Part shown: in pieces, positions 45,931 to 58,229 of the stretch
How the letters are laid out: every line of letters begins with the position of its first letter
Position numbering within the stretch: position 1 is the stretch's first letter
Notes under the pieces: model-generated
Told to the model about the DNA's origin: nothing
Seen by the model: the letters and a program-made list of their open reading frames with translations, nothing else
Databases searched by the model: none
Assembly: GCA_039000515.1 (NCBI GenBank)
Contig: JBCFYV010009882.1
Coordinates: forward strand, 59,512,277 to 59,576,276
Direction of reading: 5' to 3'
DNA: 64,000 nt
From: Timema cristinae
Taxonomy: Eukaryota; Arthropoda; Insecta; Phasmatodea; Timematidae
Made by a program: the position numbers and the translations under genes

Positions 45931-47714
45931 TATTCAAGTCATAAGTAATAAAACATAATTATCAAAAAGTTAGTTTTTCGTTTATATTTCCAAATGCTAA
46001 ACAAATATATTTTAAATATAACTGCACTTGATTTCAGTTGGGGTTTTTTTTTTTTTCACGCGCATGCACTAAAATATACTATGAATTGGAACTCTGATAG
46101 ATTTAATGATTTGTTTTCTTGCTTGCTCTTAGTTTTGCCCATAACGTATATTATTATTAGTTGTTAACATGCTATGACGTACTGAATCTAGTACAATAAA
46201 AAGATTAAAATGTACTGGACTTAAAAATTTGGCCGTTACATTTAAGAAGAAAATAAGAATACATAACTTCCGTGCTATTATTTCCTTCTGTATTTTTTTA
46301 AAGCGCCTAGATGCAATTTTGATCATATAGTTAACCTAATAAACAAAATAATATGGGCTAACTTGAAAGAAACGCACCAGTATTGGCCTGAAACAACTCA
46401 GCATTCCCACGTTCCAAAAGTTCTACTTGCCATATTCAATACTTTGGCCTCCAAAGTAAGAACAAAACATGCTAACTCTGCCAAGCCTCATTATATAAAT
46501 AACAGTTTTTCAATTTAGATAATTATTAACACATATCCATAAGGATTGTATGAAATAATATACTCTATCACTATACAATATTTTTGTGATGATTTTTCCT
46601 TTTTAAAAACCTTGACAAATATAGTCTTTACTTGATATTTACTTATAACTTAACGAAACAACGAGATTAATTTATTTTCACTAATAGGTAAATAATAAAT
46701 AATTCAATTAATAAATATGGTGTTTCATCATAAAGGAACTCCAAGACTGATTAGGCATAGTGTTTTCAATTCACTCTGTTAACATAGCAAATATTAAGAT
46801 GAATGGCTCGCCAAACAAAGCTAAAAACATTAGGAAGCCATTTACCTCCCTCCAACCAACTATTCACCTTTTATACCACAAATATAATCCGTATGACCAA
46901 AGAGCCGTCATAATCGTTGTGCTGACAACACATTTCATATCATCCCGTTCTACGGTCATTCTCCTTTTAAAAAAAATCAAAATAGGCCCTCAAATACAGC
47001 TACTGTCGCCACCCCCTTCCCCTTCCCTCACCCTCAAAAAGCCACTGAAAAACGCAACAATACCAGTGAAGATTTAATCCATGGACAACATACATCAAGT
47101 CCGTGGACGTGTGATTACGAGGGAATCTCGTTCCTGACCCAAAGCCTAAGGGTTGCAGGAAATGGAAAATATAGGAGGAGGGTAGTAGAATTAGGGAGGG
47201 GGATAACTTACCCTCTTGTTAGTACACACATGTAAAATAAGTAAAGTAAGGGGTGAAGGATTGGTGGGATTGGAGAGGGTACGACTGACTGAACCCTGTC
47301 GCGCCCAACAATCGGTGTTCATAAATCATAATTACCCGGATTGATTAGTTTACGGGTGATAAGCCCTTCCATCAACTGGCCGTCTACTTCGCTCGCAGTC
47401 CCCAACAGTGGTTAGAGGAGGGTAGTAACGGTGCCCGTGTGAGGGAGGGAGTGTGGTAACACTGGTCATTTACATCATCAACTGCGACAAACAAGCTTTC
47501 CATCAGACTGCCAGTGATACAGATACACTGGTTGGGAGTGGACCACACCGTGACTCGCCAAAACTGAGATGTCGGTCACCATTTATTTTTGTAACACTTT
47601 GAAAATCGCAAAGTAATATACTTAGGCGTGTATATCCTTACAAAATAATTTATTTTTATGAATTTTGTGATGTAATATCTAGAGATAAACTACCCGTTTC
47701 ACAAGGTAATTTTT
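45931..47714. other. Unassigned stretch
   Basis: Contains poly-T at 46044 and a GC-richer patch at 47080-47560. The 105-codon frame at 46760-47077 ends in a Pro/Ser/Lys low-complexity tail and has no motif. No gene is supported. Confidence 0.35.
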
Positions 47715-47892
47715 GTGCACCGTGTCTTATTAACTGCTAGGGCTATCTGCATATTTAAACCTATAAGGTTAGGATGAAGAAATTCTAATTTAGATTAAAT
47801 GTAACGGCATTTGCGCGTGAAGTGAGTGGAAAAACATAAAAAAAACTAAATATTTCCTGTGGATTTACCAGTTACTGGCCAACCAAACTAGT
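47715..47892 (-). repeat. SINE family B, degraded
   Basis: Tail complement GTGCACCGTGTCTTATTAAC TGCTAGGGCTATCTGCATAT, body GAAGTGAGTGGAAAAACATA, ending near CCAGTTACTGGCC. Confidence 0.55.
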
Positions 47893-48269
47893 CTTTGTAC
47901 ATTTATGTAGGTATGCATTAGTATAGTTTGAATTGACATACACCATATAGAATAACTATTACGGCAGTATAAAATATTCCTATACATTTTTCAGTAAAAA
48001 GGTAATTTTAATGAATCGCAGGAGAAGTTTTTTTTCCCGTAAAGGTATTGATTTTATTTGTGATACATTAACATATCAAGTCTACAAAATTACCCAAATT
48101 TAGTGACACTTTTGTATTCAACTACCAACGTTTAAGTCATTACGTGATTCTGATAAGAGTACGTGAATCACTGTTAATGCTTATTTTAACTTTTGTGCTT
48201 AACGTCTTTAGTAATTAAACTGTAAACTTTGAAACTTGGGGTATATAGGGTAAGATAAATTTGTTCTTT

Positions 48270-48488
48270 CTATACAGGCCATCACTAGTAAGCTTGTGGA
48301 TAAAGGCCAAGCTATTTTTTTCTTATATGCCAATTACGAGGGGTTCGGGGTTTAAGTCATTCCATAGTGTAATGAGGGTGGTTTCCTTAATTAATTTACA
48401 ACTCTCCCTCTACGCAATAGAGGGAACATTTCCTTTAAAATCTTCCTTCCTAATTCCTACCCTAGTGTAATTAATTTTCTCTCTCTCA
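48270..48488 (+). repeat. SINE family B, tail replaced by (TA)n
   Basis: GGGGTTCGGGGTTTAAGTCA in the box B area, body TTAATTTACAACTCTCCCTC TACGC, TTCCTAATTCCTACCCTAGT near the end, then CTCTCTCTCA and a (TA)11 run at 48489-48511. Confidence 0.5.
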
Positions 48489-48511
48489 ATATATATATAT
48501 ATATATATATA

Positions 48512-49255
48512 AGCCATACTACACGGAATTATCAACAAGTTTAAGGAAGTATGCAGAACTGAAGTTCAGTGTTCTTTGAGTAATGTTGTTATGTTAGTGT
48601 ATTTTTATTGTTGAACCATAAGTAACCATTAAAGAGATCAACTAAGGCTGTGTACTGTGTAGTCATTTCCTGGTTATATTATCCCTTCACGTCTCCTGAC
48701 AAAAAGAATTCACTACCAAAGCAATACTATCTTTAACACTTCAATAGATATCAAGAAACAATCAGCCACGTCATTGCATAGCCTCCTAGACTATCTCTAT
48801 TTCTGCACTTGGCCTCATTTTATATCACCCTCAGACTGACAATCTCATACAACCTGAGGTTATTATCGCATGATGACTTCTAACCCTTTCTCACGCACAA
48901 ACCTCTACATCAATCTAGCATTTATCATCCTCAACTTTTCCCGCGTACTACCCTAAACCTATTTCTCGAATATCATACTAGTTTTATTTTCACACAACAC
49001 CCTTTTACACATTTAACACTCTCAGCTACGTTCTCACATTTCATCCTTAAAAATGTACTTCCAAAACCTCCTTAGCCAAGTTCTCAAATGAAGCCTTAAA
49101 CTTTGTCTTTGCATAATTTCCTCAACCTCGCATTCACATACGGCTCTAAGTACGGTCTTATTTTCAAACGTCTTACTGTTATGACATCACTACGCGCAGG
49201 AGCGACCGGAGGTAAATTTTGTGCCAGGGCGGGATTTATTTATTGGTGCCCCCTA
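48512..49255. other. Unassigned spacer
   Basis: 48770-49090 on the plus strand is C/T/A-rich and unusually poor in G, like 51100-51370; no gene is seen. Confidence 0.35.
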
Positions 49256-49346
49256 TACAGGTTGTGTATTAATTTGTGTCAAATTTCTTGGGGGGAATTC
49301 CTATCGACCCAACATTATGAAAAGTTCATATAGACATGGGTCTAGA

Positions 49347-49399
<53 letters not shown>

Positions 49400-50239
49400 G
49401 CACCGCGTCTTACTATCCGTTCGGGTTATACGCACTTACGCTAATGTGTAGATGGTAGGGTGATTGTGAGATGAAATGGAGGACCTACAGTTTAACGTGG
49501 AATCCGAACCACGGTGGAGGCCTGGCATTCCCCAATTCACAAGATGTCTTGTTAGAGGTGAAGGAAGGGTTTGGTAATCAGATAAATCAATGCCGAGACC
49601 GAGGATTGAACCCCGGACCCCCAGCACAGAAGTCCAACACCTTACCCCTTGCCCAGGAAACATTTTGCAAAGCACCTTCAATTATGTTCGAACTTTGTTA
49701 CCCCTGAATTGCAACGTAAGGGAATGGATACCAACAACATGTTGTTTACGCAAGATGGGGCAAAGGCCCACACAGCCTAAACATTAGCCTACTCCGAGGA
49801 CCGACTACCCTTCGGCCTGCCGCCTAACTCCATCACAACCCAGGTGGTCGGCACAGACTTTTTCTAGTGGGGCATGTTAAAGAGTCATGTTTAGGCGACT
49901 CGCACAAAAATAATTCAGGACCTTAAAGGAAGAATTGTGGTGTGGATGTTGAAGCAATTCAACAAGAGACATTGCTCGAAATTTCCTGTCAAGTTTCAAG
50001 GTGTGTATATAACAATGTATTACATATAATGCTGTCCAGCTTAAGGACATTGTTTTTTTTTAATGAATAATTAAAGGTTATGTAAAAAAATGACTAATAT
50101 TTTGTTGTTATTTTAAGCTTGAATTGAAGACTTAATTAATTAAAAGAGTAAAGCTATAGTGTTATTAAATGTGTCAACACTTTCTGCCCTACCTTGTATG
50201 ATCTTTTCTTAATGACACAAAATTAATATACACCCTGTA
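49256..50239 (+). mobile_element. Mariner element split by a SINE insertion
   Basis: TACAGGTTGTGTATTAATTT GTGTCAA at the left and, inverted, TACAGGGTGTATATTAATTT TGTGTCA at the right, with TA on both outer sides (49254-49255 and 50240-50241). After the inserted SINE C (49350-49650), a plus-strand frame from 49718 reads MDTNNMLFTQDGAKAHTA, then shifts to a segment with DFF, stop, WGMLKSHV and TRTKIIQDLKG. This covers the second catalytic Asp (QDGAKAHT) and the 'DFF.WG' motif of mariner transposases. One stop lies right after DFF. The N-terminal half is missing. Confidence 0.85.
49350..49650 (-). mobile_element. SINE family C inside the mariner element
   Basis: About 17 TTA units, AGCACCGCGTCTTACTATCC, full body, head complement ACCCCCAGCACAGAAGTCCA ACACCTTACCCC. 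The last bases of the 5' head are replaced by TTGCCCAGG. The order of events is mariner first, SINE second. Confidence 0.88.
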
Positions 50240-50261
50240 TAACTGCGGTATAGTAGGAAAA

Positions 50262-50400
50262 TATGAAAATAATCCCCAAATCTAAGATCTCCAAACCTAA
50301 CGTAGCCAGACCATGATAGAGAAATAATCCCCAAACCTAACAACTCCAAACCTAACGTAGCCCGGGCGTGATAAAATAATCCTAAGGGAAACTCCACAAA
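50262..50400. repeat. Tandem duplication of about 65 bp, AACCTAAC-rich
   Basis: AATCCCCAAATCTAAGATCT CCAAACCTAACGTAGCCAGA and AATCCCCAAACCTAACAACT CCAAACCTAACGTAGCCCGG are consecutive copies. The AACCTAAC words resemble (TTAGG)n but are not an array. Confidence 0.7.
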
Positions 50401-52714
50401 TTTAGGTTGGTAATAATACTCCAAACGTTTTACTGAGAGAATGTATGAAAATAGTAGGAGTTACAAAGAACACTATAAGAATCTATTTGAAGGAGAATGT
50501 ATTTGTATTCATTTTTTACCAGGCCTAATAAAATACTTTGATATAATGAACGGATTAAGAGTTAATTGTAAAAGACAATTTTCAGGAGCATTTTTTTTTA
50601 AATGGTGTGTGTAAAATAACATTTAAGAGTGGCACTATATATTTTTTACTCACAAAAAAATTGCCAAATTACATGCAAGTATCCAAAAGTGAACGATTGT
50701 TATGCTTAACAACTCTATTATTACGCGTGGGTTGTAGGGTTATGGGATTATTTTTCTAACACGCACAGGTTATGCTAGGTTAGGTTGGTGGTCCGTTTGG
50801 CACCCCCTAAAACAGGCACCCTGAGCAGCTGCCTCTGACTACGCGGCTTAATATATAATTATTTTTAATTAATATGTACTGTACTTACTCACCGGCTATG
50901 TGCGAGTTATATGTCGAAAGATATATAAAATGTAAGCAAGTGCATTACATTGTTATCAAATCAAAATAAAGGATTTTTTTTATTAATTGTGAACTTTTAA
51001 ACATTAAATGAAAGTCTTCCAATTACCTAAATTCAACCAGTAATGAAGCCTGGCAATAACAATATTGTCGCTTCAGGGGCATGACAAATTGGCCTCTAAG
51101 TACTAAAACTCTATACCCAGGACATGATCTTAGTCTTTAAGTCAGATATGAACACCATTCTACCCCTATTTCTGTCATCCTATACTACCCTAAGTATCAT
51201 TCTATCATAAAACACTAAACCTAGTTTTCATTTAACGCCATCTTCTACGTTCTCAATAAATACCCAACACCCTAAGACCGTCTGAGTATATAATCCATCG
51301 ACTTCTCCTTAGTTACTACCTTTAGCCTCATACTCGCATACCCATCAGCCTAGTTCCCACATACCTCTCTAAAGTGCATTTACACGAGGCCAGTTGATAG
51401 GCAGATTTGACTGGCGTTAGTTGACTGTCAGTGAATGAATGAACTGTACATTTTCAGTGGCCCATCCACACAGAGTTTAGACCATGCAGGTTTGATGGCC
51501 GGGCCTGTGAGAATGCAAATATCACATTGAACCACTCCAAAACAGACACATAAACATCATCTGACCACACCCCGAACTTTCAGTTTTATTTATTTTCACT
51601 GGCTTCCCATTATATGCAGCCGTAATGTTTTAATTTTAGACATGCCATGTATTGCAGTGTCACGTGCGTCTCTGTTATTAAACAACTGATAGAAATGTTT
51701 CTACAAAACTGTTCTATCGTTTGTAGAGGTCAATGAATTTTCTTCGTACACTTTGTATGTGTCATAGAGAAAAAGTTTTAAAAAAATACAGGGGGCTGAA
51801 AAGAAAGGCACACTGCAGTTCCAATATGATACAACACACTGATGACAATTGACAAAAAAATTGGGATGGGGGATGCCAGTGATTAAGCCAACTGGCTCAA
51901 AACCTACTCCTCGGTTAAGGGGCCGGTCCATAAAAACATTGTATTACAAAATAAAAGATTGTGACAGAACTGATCTATGGATTTGAAATCAGTTTTCACC
52001 AATGAAAAGAGATTTATATTATCTAGAACGAATACTCTGTATAACTTTTACTAATCATACTAATTAAACTATAGAATGAAAACTATCACATTTTCAGCCT
52101 CGCACTGTTTTACTTATAATGACTTCGTCAAGTTAAATATTTAAAATTGAATTTTACTATATAAGCAGAACTATTTTTACTTCAATTTTCTTGTATTAGA
52201 ATTTTTATTTATTTTTCCATTATTTTTTTATTTAAAAAAAATGAATAACTACTTTAACAAGATTAATATTGATGCACGTATTAATGTTGGAAAAAGAAGA
52301 AATCAAAAGGCTGGATAGTATTTGTTTCATCGTTTTAGTTATTTATTTCAAATTTATTAGTTTAATACTAAGCTTTAAAAGCTTATTTATAAAATTAAAA
52401 TTTGAAATAGTTTGGTAACCGTATTGTAACGCTACTTGTAGGAATACGGGAACTACTTGTACCGTTTAGCAATTTAAAAGGGTCTTCCATTTACAGCGTT
52501 GCCACGATCGTTTTACAAGTGACAAGACAAACCATTTATTCCAATATTGTGAAGCTTTACAATTATGTTCCTACTAATTTAAATCTCAAATAGGAATCAA
52601 TGTATTCGACTGAGTGTGGTAGGCGTACAATTTAAGCATCGATATTTAAGGTGCTAGAATAGTCAAACAGAAATTCACAAACATCCTGTAATTTTTAAAT
52701 GTTCGTGGGTTGAG
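50401..52714. other. Unassigned stretch
   Basis: 50770-50795 has GGTTATGCTAGGTTAGGTTG, a word common in arthropod intergenic DNA. 51370-51680 contains ordinary-composition sequence with no named element. No gene is supported. Confidence 0.35.
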
Positions 52715-52757
52715 ATGTGTGTGTGTGTGTGTGTGTATGTGTGTGTATACGCACGTG
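52715..52757. repeat. (TG)n microsatellite
   Basis: GATGTGTGTGTGTGTGTGTG continuing to GTATACGCACGTGCACGC. Confidence 0.9.
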
Positions 52758-53591
52758 CACGCATGAGAGTTGGGTGAGGACAGCAGTGCACTTAATTGTT
52801 CTTTTCCTCCCCCTTTGCTTAGTTCAACCCCCACCCCTTTTGAAAGGTAGTAGGTATCGTAGTTTAGGTTGAGACCTAAAGTTGACAGTAGAAGCAAGGA
52901 AATACTTATTGATTCAAACTAATTTTTAAAATGTATTCGTTGCGCGTGGTGGACACATAATTGAATATTAATCTTTTAACTCGTTAATTGAAAATGTTTT
53001 TATATTTTCTAAGCACCTCGTCTTACTAACTGTTCACAATGAATAAATAGCTCATATTATTGTATTCAAAAACAAATTAGCTTATAATCCGAAACTGAAA
53101 ATATGGATGAACATTAGTTAATAATAGTAAATCTATGTTATTGAATACATACCTATTTTTGTTTTTAAACTATTTAATTTTACTGAACTTAATATTATTT
53201 AGAATAATATTGATAACAAATATTAGCCTTTTTACTTACTCATACATAGGCTAAAATTATGGTAATCATGGGTATTTTCGGCCTCAAGATTATGATTGCT
53301 CTAGCGTTCTACGTGGTCCCAAACTTTTAAAAAGATTTGATATAACATACATCCATATATACATATATATGTGTGTGTGTGTTTGACTTGTAAAACTTTT
53401 GAGGCACAATAATAGGAAAATATACAAATGATTTTACAAATTAAACTAATGAAACTTAATCAATTTACATATTCGAATTTTAGATTAGTTAAACAAATAC
53501 AAGCTTTAGTTGTGAAGACGGTTTTAGAGATGACCATAAAGTATATGTACACCCCCTATCATTAAATAAAATATTTTACATTACATAATGT
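52758..53591. other. Unassigned, with a B/C tail scrap at 53012-53034
   Basis: AAGCACCTCGTCTTACTAAC TGTTCA is a minus-strand scrap of the shared SINE tail. Otherwise nothing. Confidence 0.4.
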
Positions 53592-53602
53592 TATAAGCAG
53601 CA

Positions 53603-53883
53603 GGGTGACCTGGTGGTCTAGGGGTAAGGTGTCAGACTTCTATGCTGGCGGCCGGGGTTCAATCCTCGGTCCCGGCAAAGATTTATCTGATTACCAAACC
53701 CTTCCTTCACCTCTGACAAGACATCTTGTGAATGTGAGGAATGCCAGGTCTCCACCGTGGTTCGGATTCCACGTTAAACTGTAGGTCCTCCATTTCATCT
53801 CACAATCACCCTACCATTACACATTAGCGTAAGTGCGTATAACCCGAACGGGTAGTAAGACGCGGTGCTAATAATAATAATAA
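53603..53883 (+). mobile_element. SINE family C, full length with 11-bp TSD
   Basis: GGGTGACCTGGTGGTCTAGG head with box A, box B GGGGTTCAATCCTCGGTCCC, body CCAGGTCTCCACCGTGGTTC, tail GTGCGTATAACCCGAACGGG TAGTAAGACGCGGTGCTAAT and a short AAT run. TATAAGCAGCA flanks it at 53592-53602 and 53884-53894. Best reference copy for family C. Confidence 0.93.
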
Positions 53884-53894
53884 TATAAGCAGCA

Positions 53895-54112
53895 CTCAAA
53901 AATTTTAAAAAATATGTACATTATACAATCGACCCTAAGAAAATTACCTTACTAATATGAAAAGCTATTTGAAATACACATTACATGGACAGAAATATAT
54001 TTTTAAAGAAATAAAAAATGATTTAATGAAATAGTATACTACATACACACTATATATTGTGTAAGAAGAAATGAATGACCAACATAAATAATTCGATATG
54101 AAATTATTTCTT
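53895..54112. other. Spacer
   Basis: AT-rich, nothing recognisable. Confidence 0.35.
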
Positions 54113-54362
54113 TTAGTACTGTGTTTTACTACCCATTTGGGTTATACGCTTATGTACTAATTACGCTCATGGTTTTGGGTTTAGGAAGTTTATATTTATC
54201 GGAAGTGTGCCCACATTTGCGAGGAGGGAAAGTGGGAAACCTTTTTGGAAAAACCCTTCAGTATACTTGACAGAGATACTAACCTCTATCTCCCCGTCAT
54301 CGTCAGTCTAGTCTACTGTGAGAGTAGCGTGTTAGACCACGCGGCCACCGAAGTGGGTGACA
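54113..54362 (-). mobile_element. SINE family B, nearly full length
   Basis: TAGTACTGTGTTTTACTACC CATTTGGGTTATACGCTTAT (tail complement), body AGGAGGGAAAGTGGGAAACC, head complement CTGTGAGAGTAGCGTGTTAG ACCACGCGGCCACCGAAGTG. Confidence 0.8.
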
Positions 54363-54899
54363 TGAAATTAAATGTGTCATTCGAACATTTCACCAATAGT
54401 AACTTCCATTATATTTTTTAGCTACAGGTAAGCAATTAAAGTAAAATAAACATAACAATGAAATTAAAATACATAAATGATATAGTATAGTAAATAAATG
54501 GTACGACACAATCGCACAAACTTTATCATATTATGTAAAATAATCTTGTTACTCAAAATAAACAGTCTTTATGAATAAATTTTAAAACAAATTGTTCAAA
54601 TATGGCTATTTAACCAAATTTAAACTCTTAAATATAAATTATTTGTAAACTACCCTAAAATTATTCGTTATCATGCTATGAAAAACTTAAAATTTGAATT
54701 CAATCTTTAAGATCAATTTTAAGAAAATTAAAATTTTATATCATTCATCATAGCTAAACAACCCTTATAATAATTTATTTTAGATAAATAAATATACATT
54801 AATATTGATAATGCAAAATAGTCCCGTGTTTTCAGTTTTGAACCTAATCATTAGAGCCATTTAAAAAAAATCTAACGTTACAAAATTAGGTAATTAGTT
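54363..54899. other. AT-rich spacer
   Basis: Nothing recognisable. Confidence 0.35.
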
Positions 54900-54934
54900 T
54901 ACTACTAGAACTGAATGCTTTTTTAGAAAAACAA

Positions 54935-54968
<34 letters not shown>

Positions 54969-55045
54969 GTAGTATATATATATATATATAAAACTACTAT
55001 AACTGAAAGATTTTTTTTTAGAAAACATATATATACTATTTCTGA
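54900..55045. repeat. Tandem duplication (93 bp) with (TA)n runs
   Basis: CTACTAGAACTGAATGCTTT TTTAGAAAAACAAATATATA and CTACTATAACTGAAAGATTT TTTTTTAGAAAACATATATA start about 93 bp apart, each followed by TA runs. Confidence 0.65.
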
Positions 55046-55562
55046 TTGTATTTGCATTATACTAATATTATAAATGTATAATTTTTATTTTTCATTATGT
55101 GTCGTAAGTAATATTTATTAATGAAAAAATTAAAATATTTCTATAATTATTGGTCCAATAAAATGTTTTAGAATAAATCAACATTAGCCTAATATATAAT
55201 GTTTTAAAGTAAAACTGTACGTATGCATAAGTACTATGCATTTTTCACCGTTACAAGGTATCAAACAAAGGACTTGAGACACATAGAGATAAAAATTTTG
55301 AAGTATATCTTTTGTAATTTTTTTTTGCAGGGGTGGCTTGCGCCCAAATAAGTAAGGGTGCTAGCTATACCGGGAATTCGGTTACTAGAACCTTATACAT
55401 ATCTTCATGAAACCATCCAATAGTGGGTTGGAAGCCGAGTGGAGATGAGAAAGAGAAGAGTCAAAATTTGTTACAAATATTTAGGACTTTTTTTTTAAAC
55501 CAAGTTTAAGTGTCCGTTCAGGTTGAACGATTAAATTTTTTCCTTTTATAAAAAAAAAAAAA
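55046..55562. other. AT-rich spacer
   Basis: Nothing recognisable. Ends in a run of 13 A directly before the next SINE. Confidence 0.35.
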
Positions 55563-55841
55563 AGTGACCTGGTAGTCTAGGGGTAAGGTGTCAGACTTCT
55601 TTGCTGGCGGCCGGGGTTCAATCCTCGGTACCGGCACAGATTTATCTGATTACCAAACCCTTCCTTCACCTCTGACAACACATCTTGTGAATGTGGGGAA
55701 TGCCAGGCCTCCACCGTGGTTCGGATTCCACGTTAAACTGTAGGTCCTTCATTTCATCTCACAATCACCCTATTATTACACATTAGCGTAAGTGCGTATA
55801 ACCCGAACGGGTAGTAAGACGCGGTGCTAATAATAATAGTA

Positions 55842-55884
<43 letters not shown>
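55563..55884 (+). mobile_element. SINE family C, full length with long (AAT)n tail
   Basis: GTGACCTGGTAGTCTAGGGG head, box B GGGGTTCAATCCTCGGTACC, body and tail as in the 53.6 kb copy with few differences, ending in an interrupted then pure AAT run. Preceded by A13, which hides any duplication. Confidence 0.92.
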
Positions 55885-55885
<1 letters not shown>

Positions 55886-56165
55886 CTAAAAAATGCCACG
55901 ACTTACTACCCGGTTTGGGTTGTACGCTTCCAATTATGGTTGTAGGTTTAAGTAATAATTACGCTAATGGTTTAATGAGTGAGGAGGGTTAGGTTTATAG
56001 GAAGTGTACATGACTTTGCGTGGAGGGAGAGTGGAAAACAATTTTGGAAAAATCTCTCAGTACACCCGACCGGGATTATAACTCTGATCTCCATGTCATC
56101 AACAGTCTAGTGACTCTAGTTTAACATGAGAGTCACGCCTTAGACCATTCGGCCACCGAAGCAGA
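55886..56165 (-). mobile_element. SINE family B, nearly full length, with internal duplication
   Basis: TGCCACGACTTACTACCCGG TTTGGGTTGTACGC, body GTGGAGGGAGAGTGGAAAAC, head complement GTCACGCCTTAGACCATTCG GCCACCGAAGC. Contains a small repeat of 'AATTATG..TTGTAGGTTTAAGTAATAATTACG'. The tail sits against the tail of the C copy (tail-to-tail). Confidence 0.8.
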
Positions 56166-56214
56166 TACGTATATATTTATTATTCTTAAATAACAGGGAT
56201 AATGCAGCAAAAAT

Positions 56215-56345
56215 TTAGAGAACGTGTGCCTACATTTTCATGAAGTGAGAATAGGGAGACTATTATGAATAAAAAATTTAGTACACCGAGCCGAGATTTG
56301 AACACATAATTTCCCGTCAACAGAAAAACCATTCTAGACAAACAT
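56215..56345 (-). repeat. SINE family B, partial
   Basis: GAACGTGTGCCTACATTTTC ATGAAGTGAGAATAGGGAGA body, TTAGTACACCGAGCCGAGAT TTGAACACA (box B complement). Head and tail are missing. Confidence 0.6.
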
Positions 56346-56909
56346 TAAGTTTAGGGTGCGTGGCCACATATGAGGGTGTACCTTAATTAAAATAAAAGCT
56401 AACGGAGACTACTTGTTATAAAATAAAACAATTAAGAGTATCGGTAGAATAGGCATAGCATAACCAAACGATGCCGCCAGAGATGCTGTGAAGTTCACCT
56501 GTTTAATATGATTATGCTTATGTCCACTATTGGTAGGTAGGCTTATCGTAACCAAAGGGTGCTGACATATTGACAAGTAATATGTCAATAATCCTGTAAC
56601 TCATCCTCCCACCTAACGACCTCCACCCCCTGATGTAACCTATCGTCAACCTCCCCTATGTCCCCAACGTTCTATTAAAAAATGTAGGGATCTGGTATTG
56701 TTCTTTGAACCTTCTGCGCCTCAACCGTTTAGTCAAAATTGTTGATGTTAAACTGAGGTAATTCTGAATATTTTAATTTGGAATGTCAAAATAATATATT
56801 TATTAATTTTTTCGTTACATAACATGTTAAACATACTTAGGAAGCATTCGACACAAAAAACATATTAGCTTAAATTAAATAATTAATTAAAAATATAAAA
56901 ATAATTGGA
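56346..56909. other. Unassigned spacer
   Basis: No supported features. Confidence 0.35.
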
Positions 56910-56990
56910 GGGATCAGAAATCAAACTCTCAAGGCTAAGGTGTACGGTAAAAGCAACATAAAGAGACTGCCATCTTAACCGCTGGATCCC
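56910..56990 (-). repeat. tRNA-like sequence (tRNA pseudogene or SINE head)
   Basis: Minus strand: GGGATCCAGCGGTTAAGATG GC (box A-like) ... GAGAGTTTGATTTCTGATCCC (box B-like) with a 6-bp acceptor pairing GGGATC/GATCCC. 81 nt. The D and T arms pair poorly, so a working tRNA is unlikely. Not related to the family A-C heads. Confidence 0.4.
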
Positions 56991-57127
56991 CGAGGGTATT
57001 AAATTAAAAGATAAAAGTTAAGCTATATCATTCATGAGAAATAAGTTATATACCAACTTAACATGTTTCTACGTTTGAGTTAATTAACAAAAATATTTTA
57101 AAACATAAATAATTATATATCAGTACT

Positions 57128-57915
57128 AGATAGCTGTTGCCCGCGGCTTTGCTCGCGTGGAAGTTGATTATATACAAATACGAAAATATACATATGTATT
57201 TACAGATTAATTTAAAATATTACGTTACGTTGATGACCATAACTTGACCTCAGATCAAAAATAATGCAAGTCCGATACAAACTTTCACCCCCTTTTTCAT
57301 CTCTTATTAAATCAAATTTCCAAAATTCCTGAAACACGTATTTATTTGTTTTACGTCAATAACCGAAATACAAAATTTTGTTTATGTAACTTTCAAAATG
57401 ACGGACTTTCATACATATTATCATACATATTATCATCCCTTATTTTGACCCCTTTGGGGTGGAATTTTCTAAAATCCTTTCTTAGTGGGTGCCTACATAA
57501 CAAAATGAATATACAGTCCGAATTTCATGCTCGTAGCCTTGATAGTTTGCGCTCGGCGATGATGAATCAGTCAGTCAGTCCGATACAAACTTTCACCCCC
57601 TTTTTCATCCCTTATTAAATAAAATTTCCAAAATTCCTGAAACGCGTATTTATTTGTTTTACGTCAATAACCGAAATACAAAATTTTATTTATGTAACTT
57701 TCAAAATGACGGACTTTCATACATATTATCATCCCCTATTTTGACCCCTTTGGGGTGGAATTTTCTAAAATCCTTTCTTAGTGCGTGCCTATATAACAAA
57801 ATGAATATACAGTCCGAATTTCATGCTTGTAGCCTTGATAGTTTGCTCTCGGCGATGATGAATCAGTCAGTCAGTCAGTCAATCAATCAGGACATGTTAT
57901 TTTATAAGTATAGAT
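57128..57915 (+). mobile_element. Non-LTR-type 3' end, internally duplicated
   Basis: Begins GATAGCTGTTGCCCGCGGCT TTGCTCGCGTGG, a word found before many arthropod repeat copies. Two copies of a unit of about 308 bp follow, from AGTCCGATACAAACTTTCAC (57269 and 57577) through CCCCTTTGGGGTGGAATTTT to GGCGATGATGAATCAGTCAG, ending in a (GTCA)n run, GGACATGTTATTTTATAAGT and ATAGAT. This matches the 3'-UTR style of some arthropod LINEs. The two similar 90-codon frames are translations of this duplicated repeat, not genes. Confidence 0.6.
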
Positions 57916-58229
57916 CAACCTAGTGGAGGAGCACATTCCTGAAGATTTTTTAACTTAAACCTTATTATTTTATCGAGATCGAGAGAAAATAAAAGAATAA
58001 AAACAGAGTGATCAGGTATGATTTTATCTAGCTACCTTAAGATTATGAGCCCACCATCATAATCATTAACCATGAAAGTAATTTATGTAATGAACTATTT
58101 ATTCACATGTCTGCCTTAAAGTCCTTTAATATTTAATACCTATTAAATTAGTATTAAATCAACTTATCTCATTATAACTACAAATACAATTATAGCCCCA
58201 GGAATAATATTAATTTGGTAAAGGAATGA
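57916..58229. other. AT-rich spacer
   Basis: Nothing recognisable. Confidence 0.35.

Noticed and set aside
46760..47077. 105-codon frame ending in a Pro/Ser/Lys tail
   Set aside because: Low-complexity end, no motif, no neighbours.
50262..50790. Interstitial telomeric (TTAGG)n array
   Set aside because: Only scattered AACCTAAC/GGTTAGGTT words inside a 65-bp duplication; no uninterrupted array.
57346..57923. Two similar 90-codon frames (MFYVNNRNTKF...)
   Set aside because: Translations of a tandemly duplicated LINE-like 3' end; similarity reflects DNA duplication.
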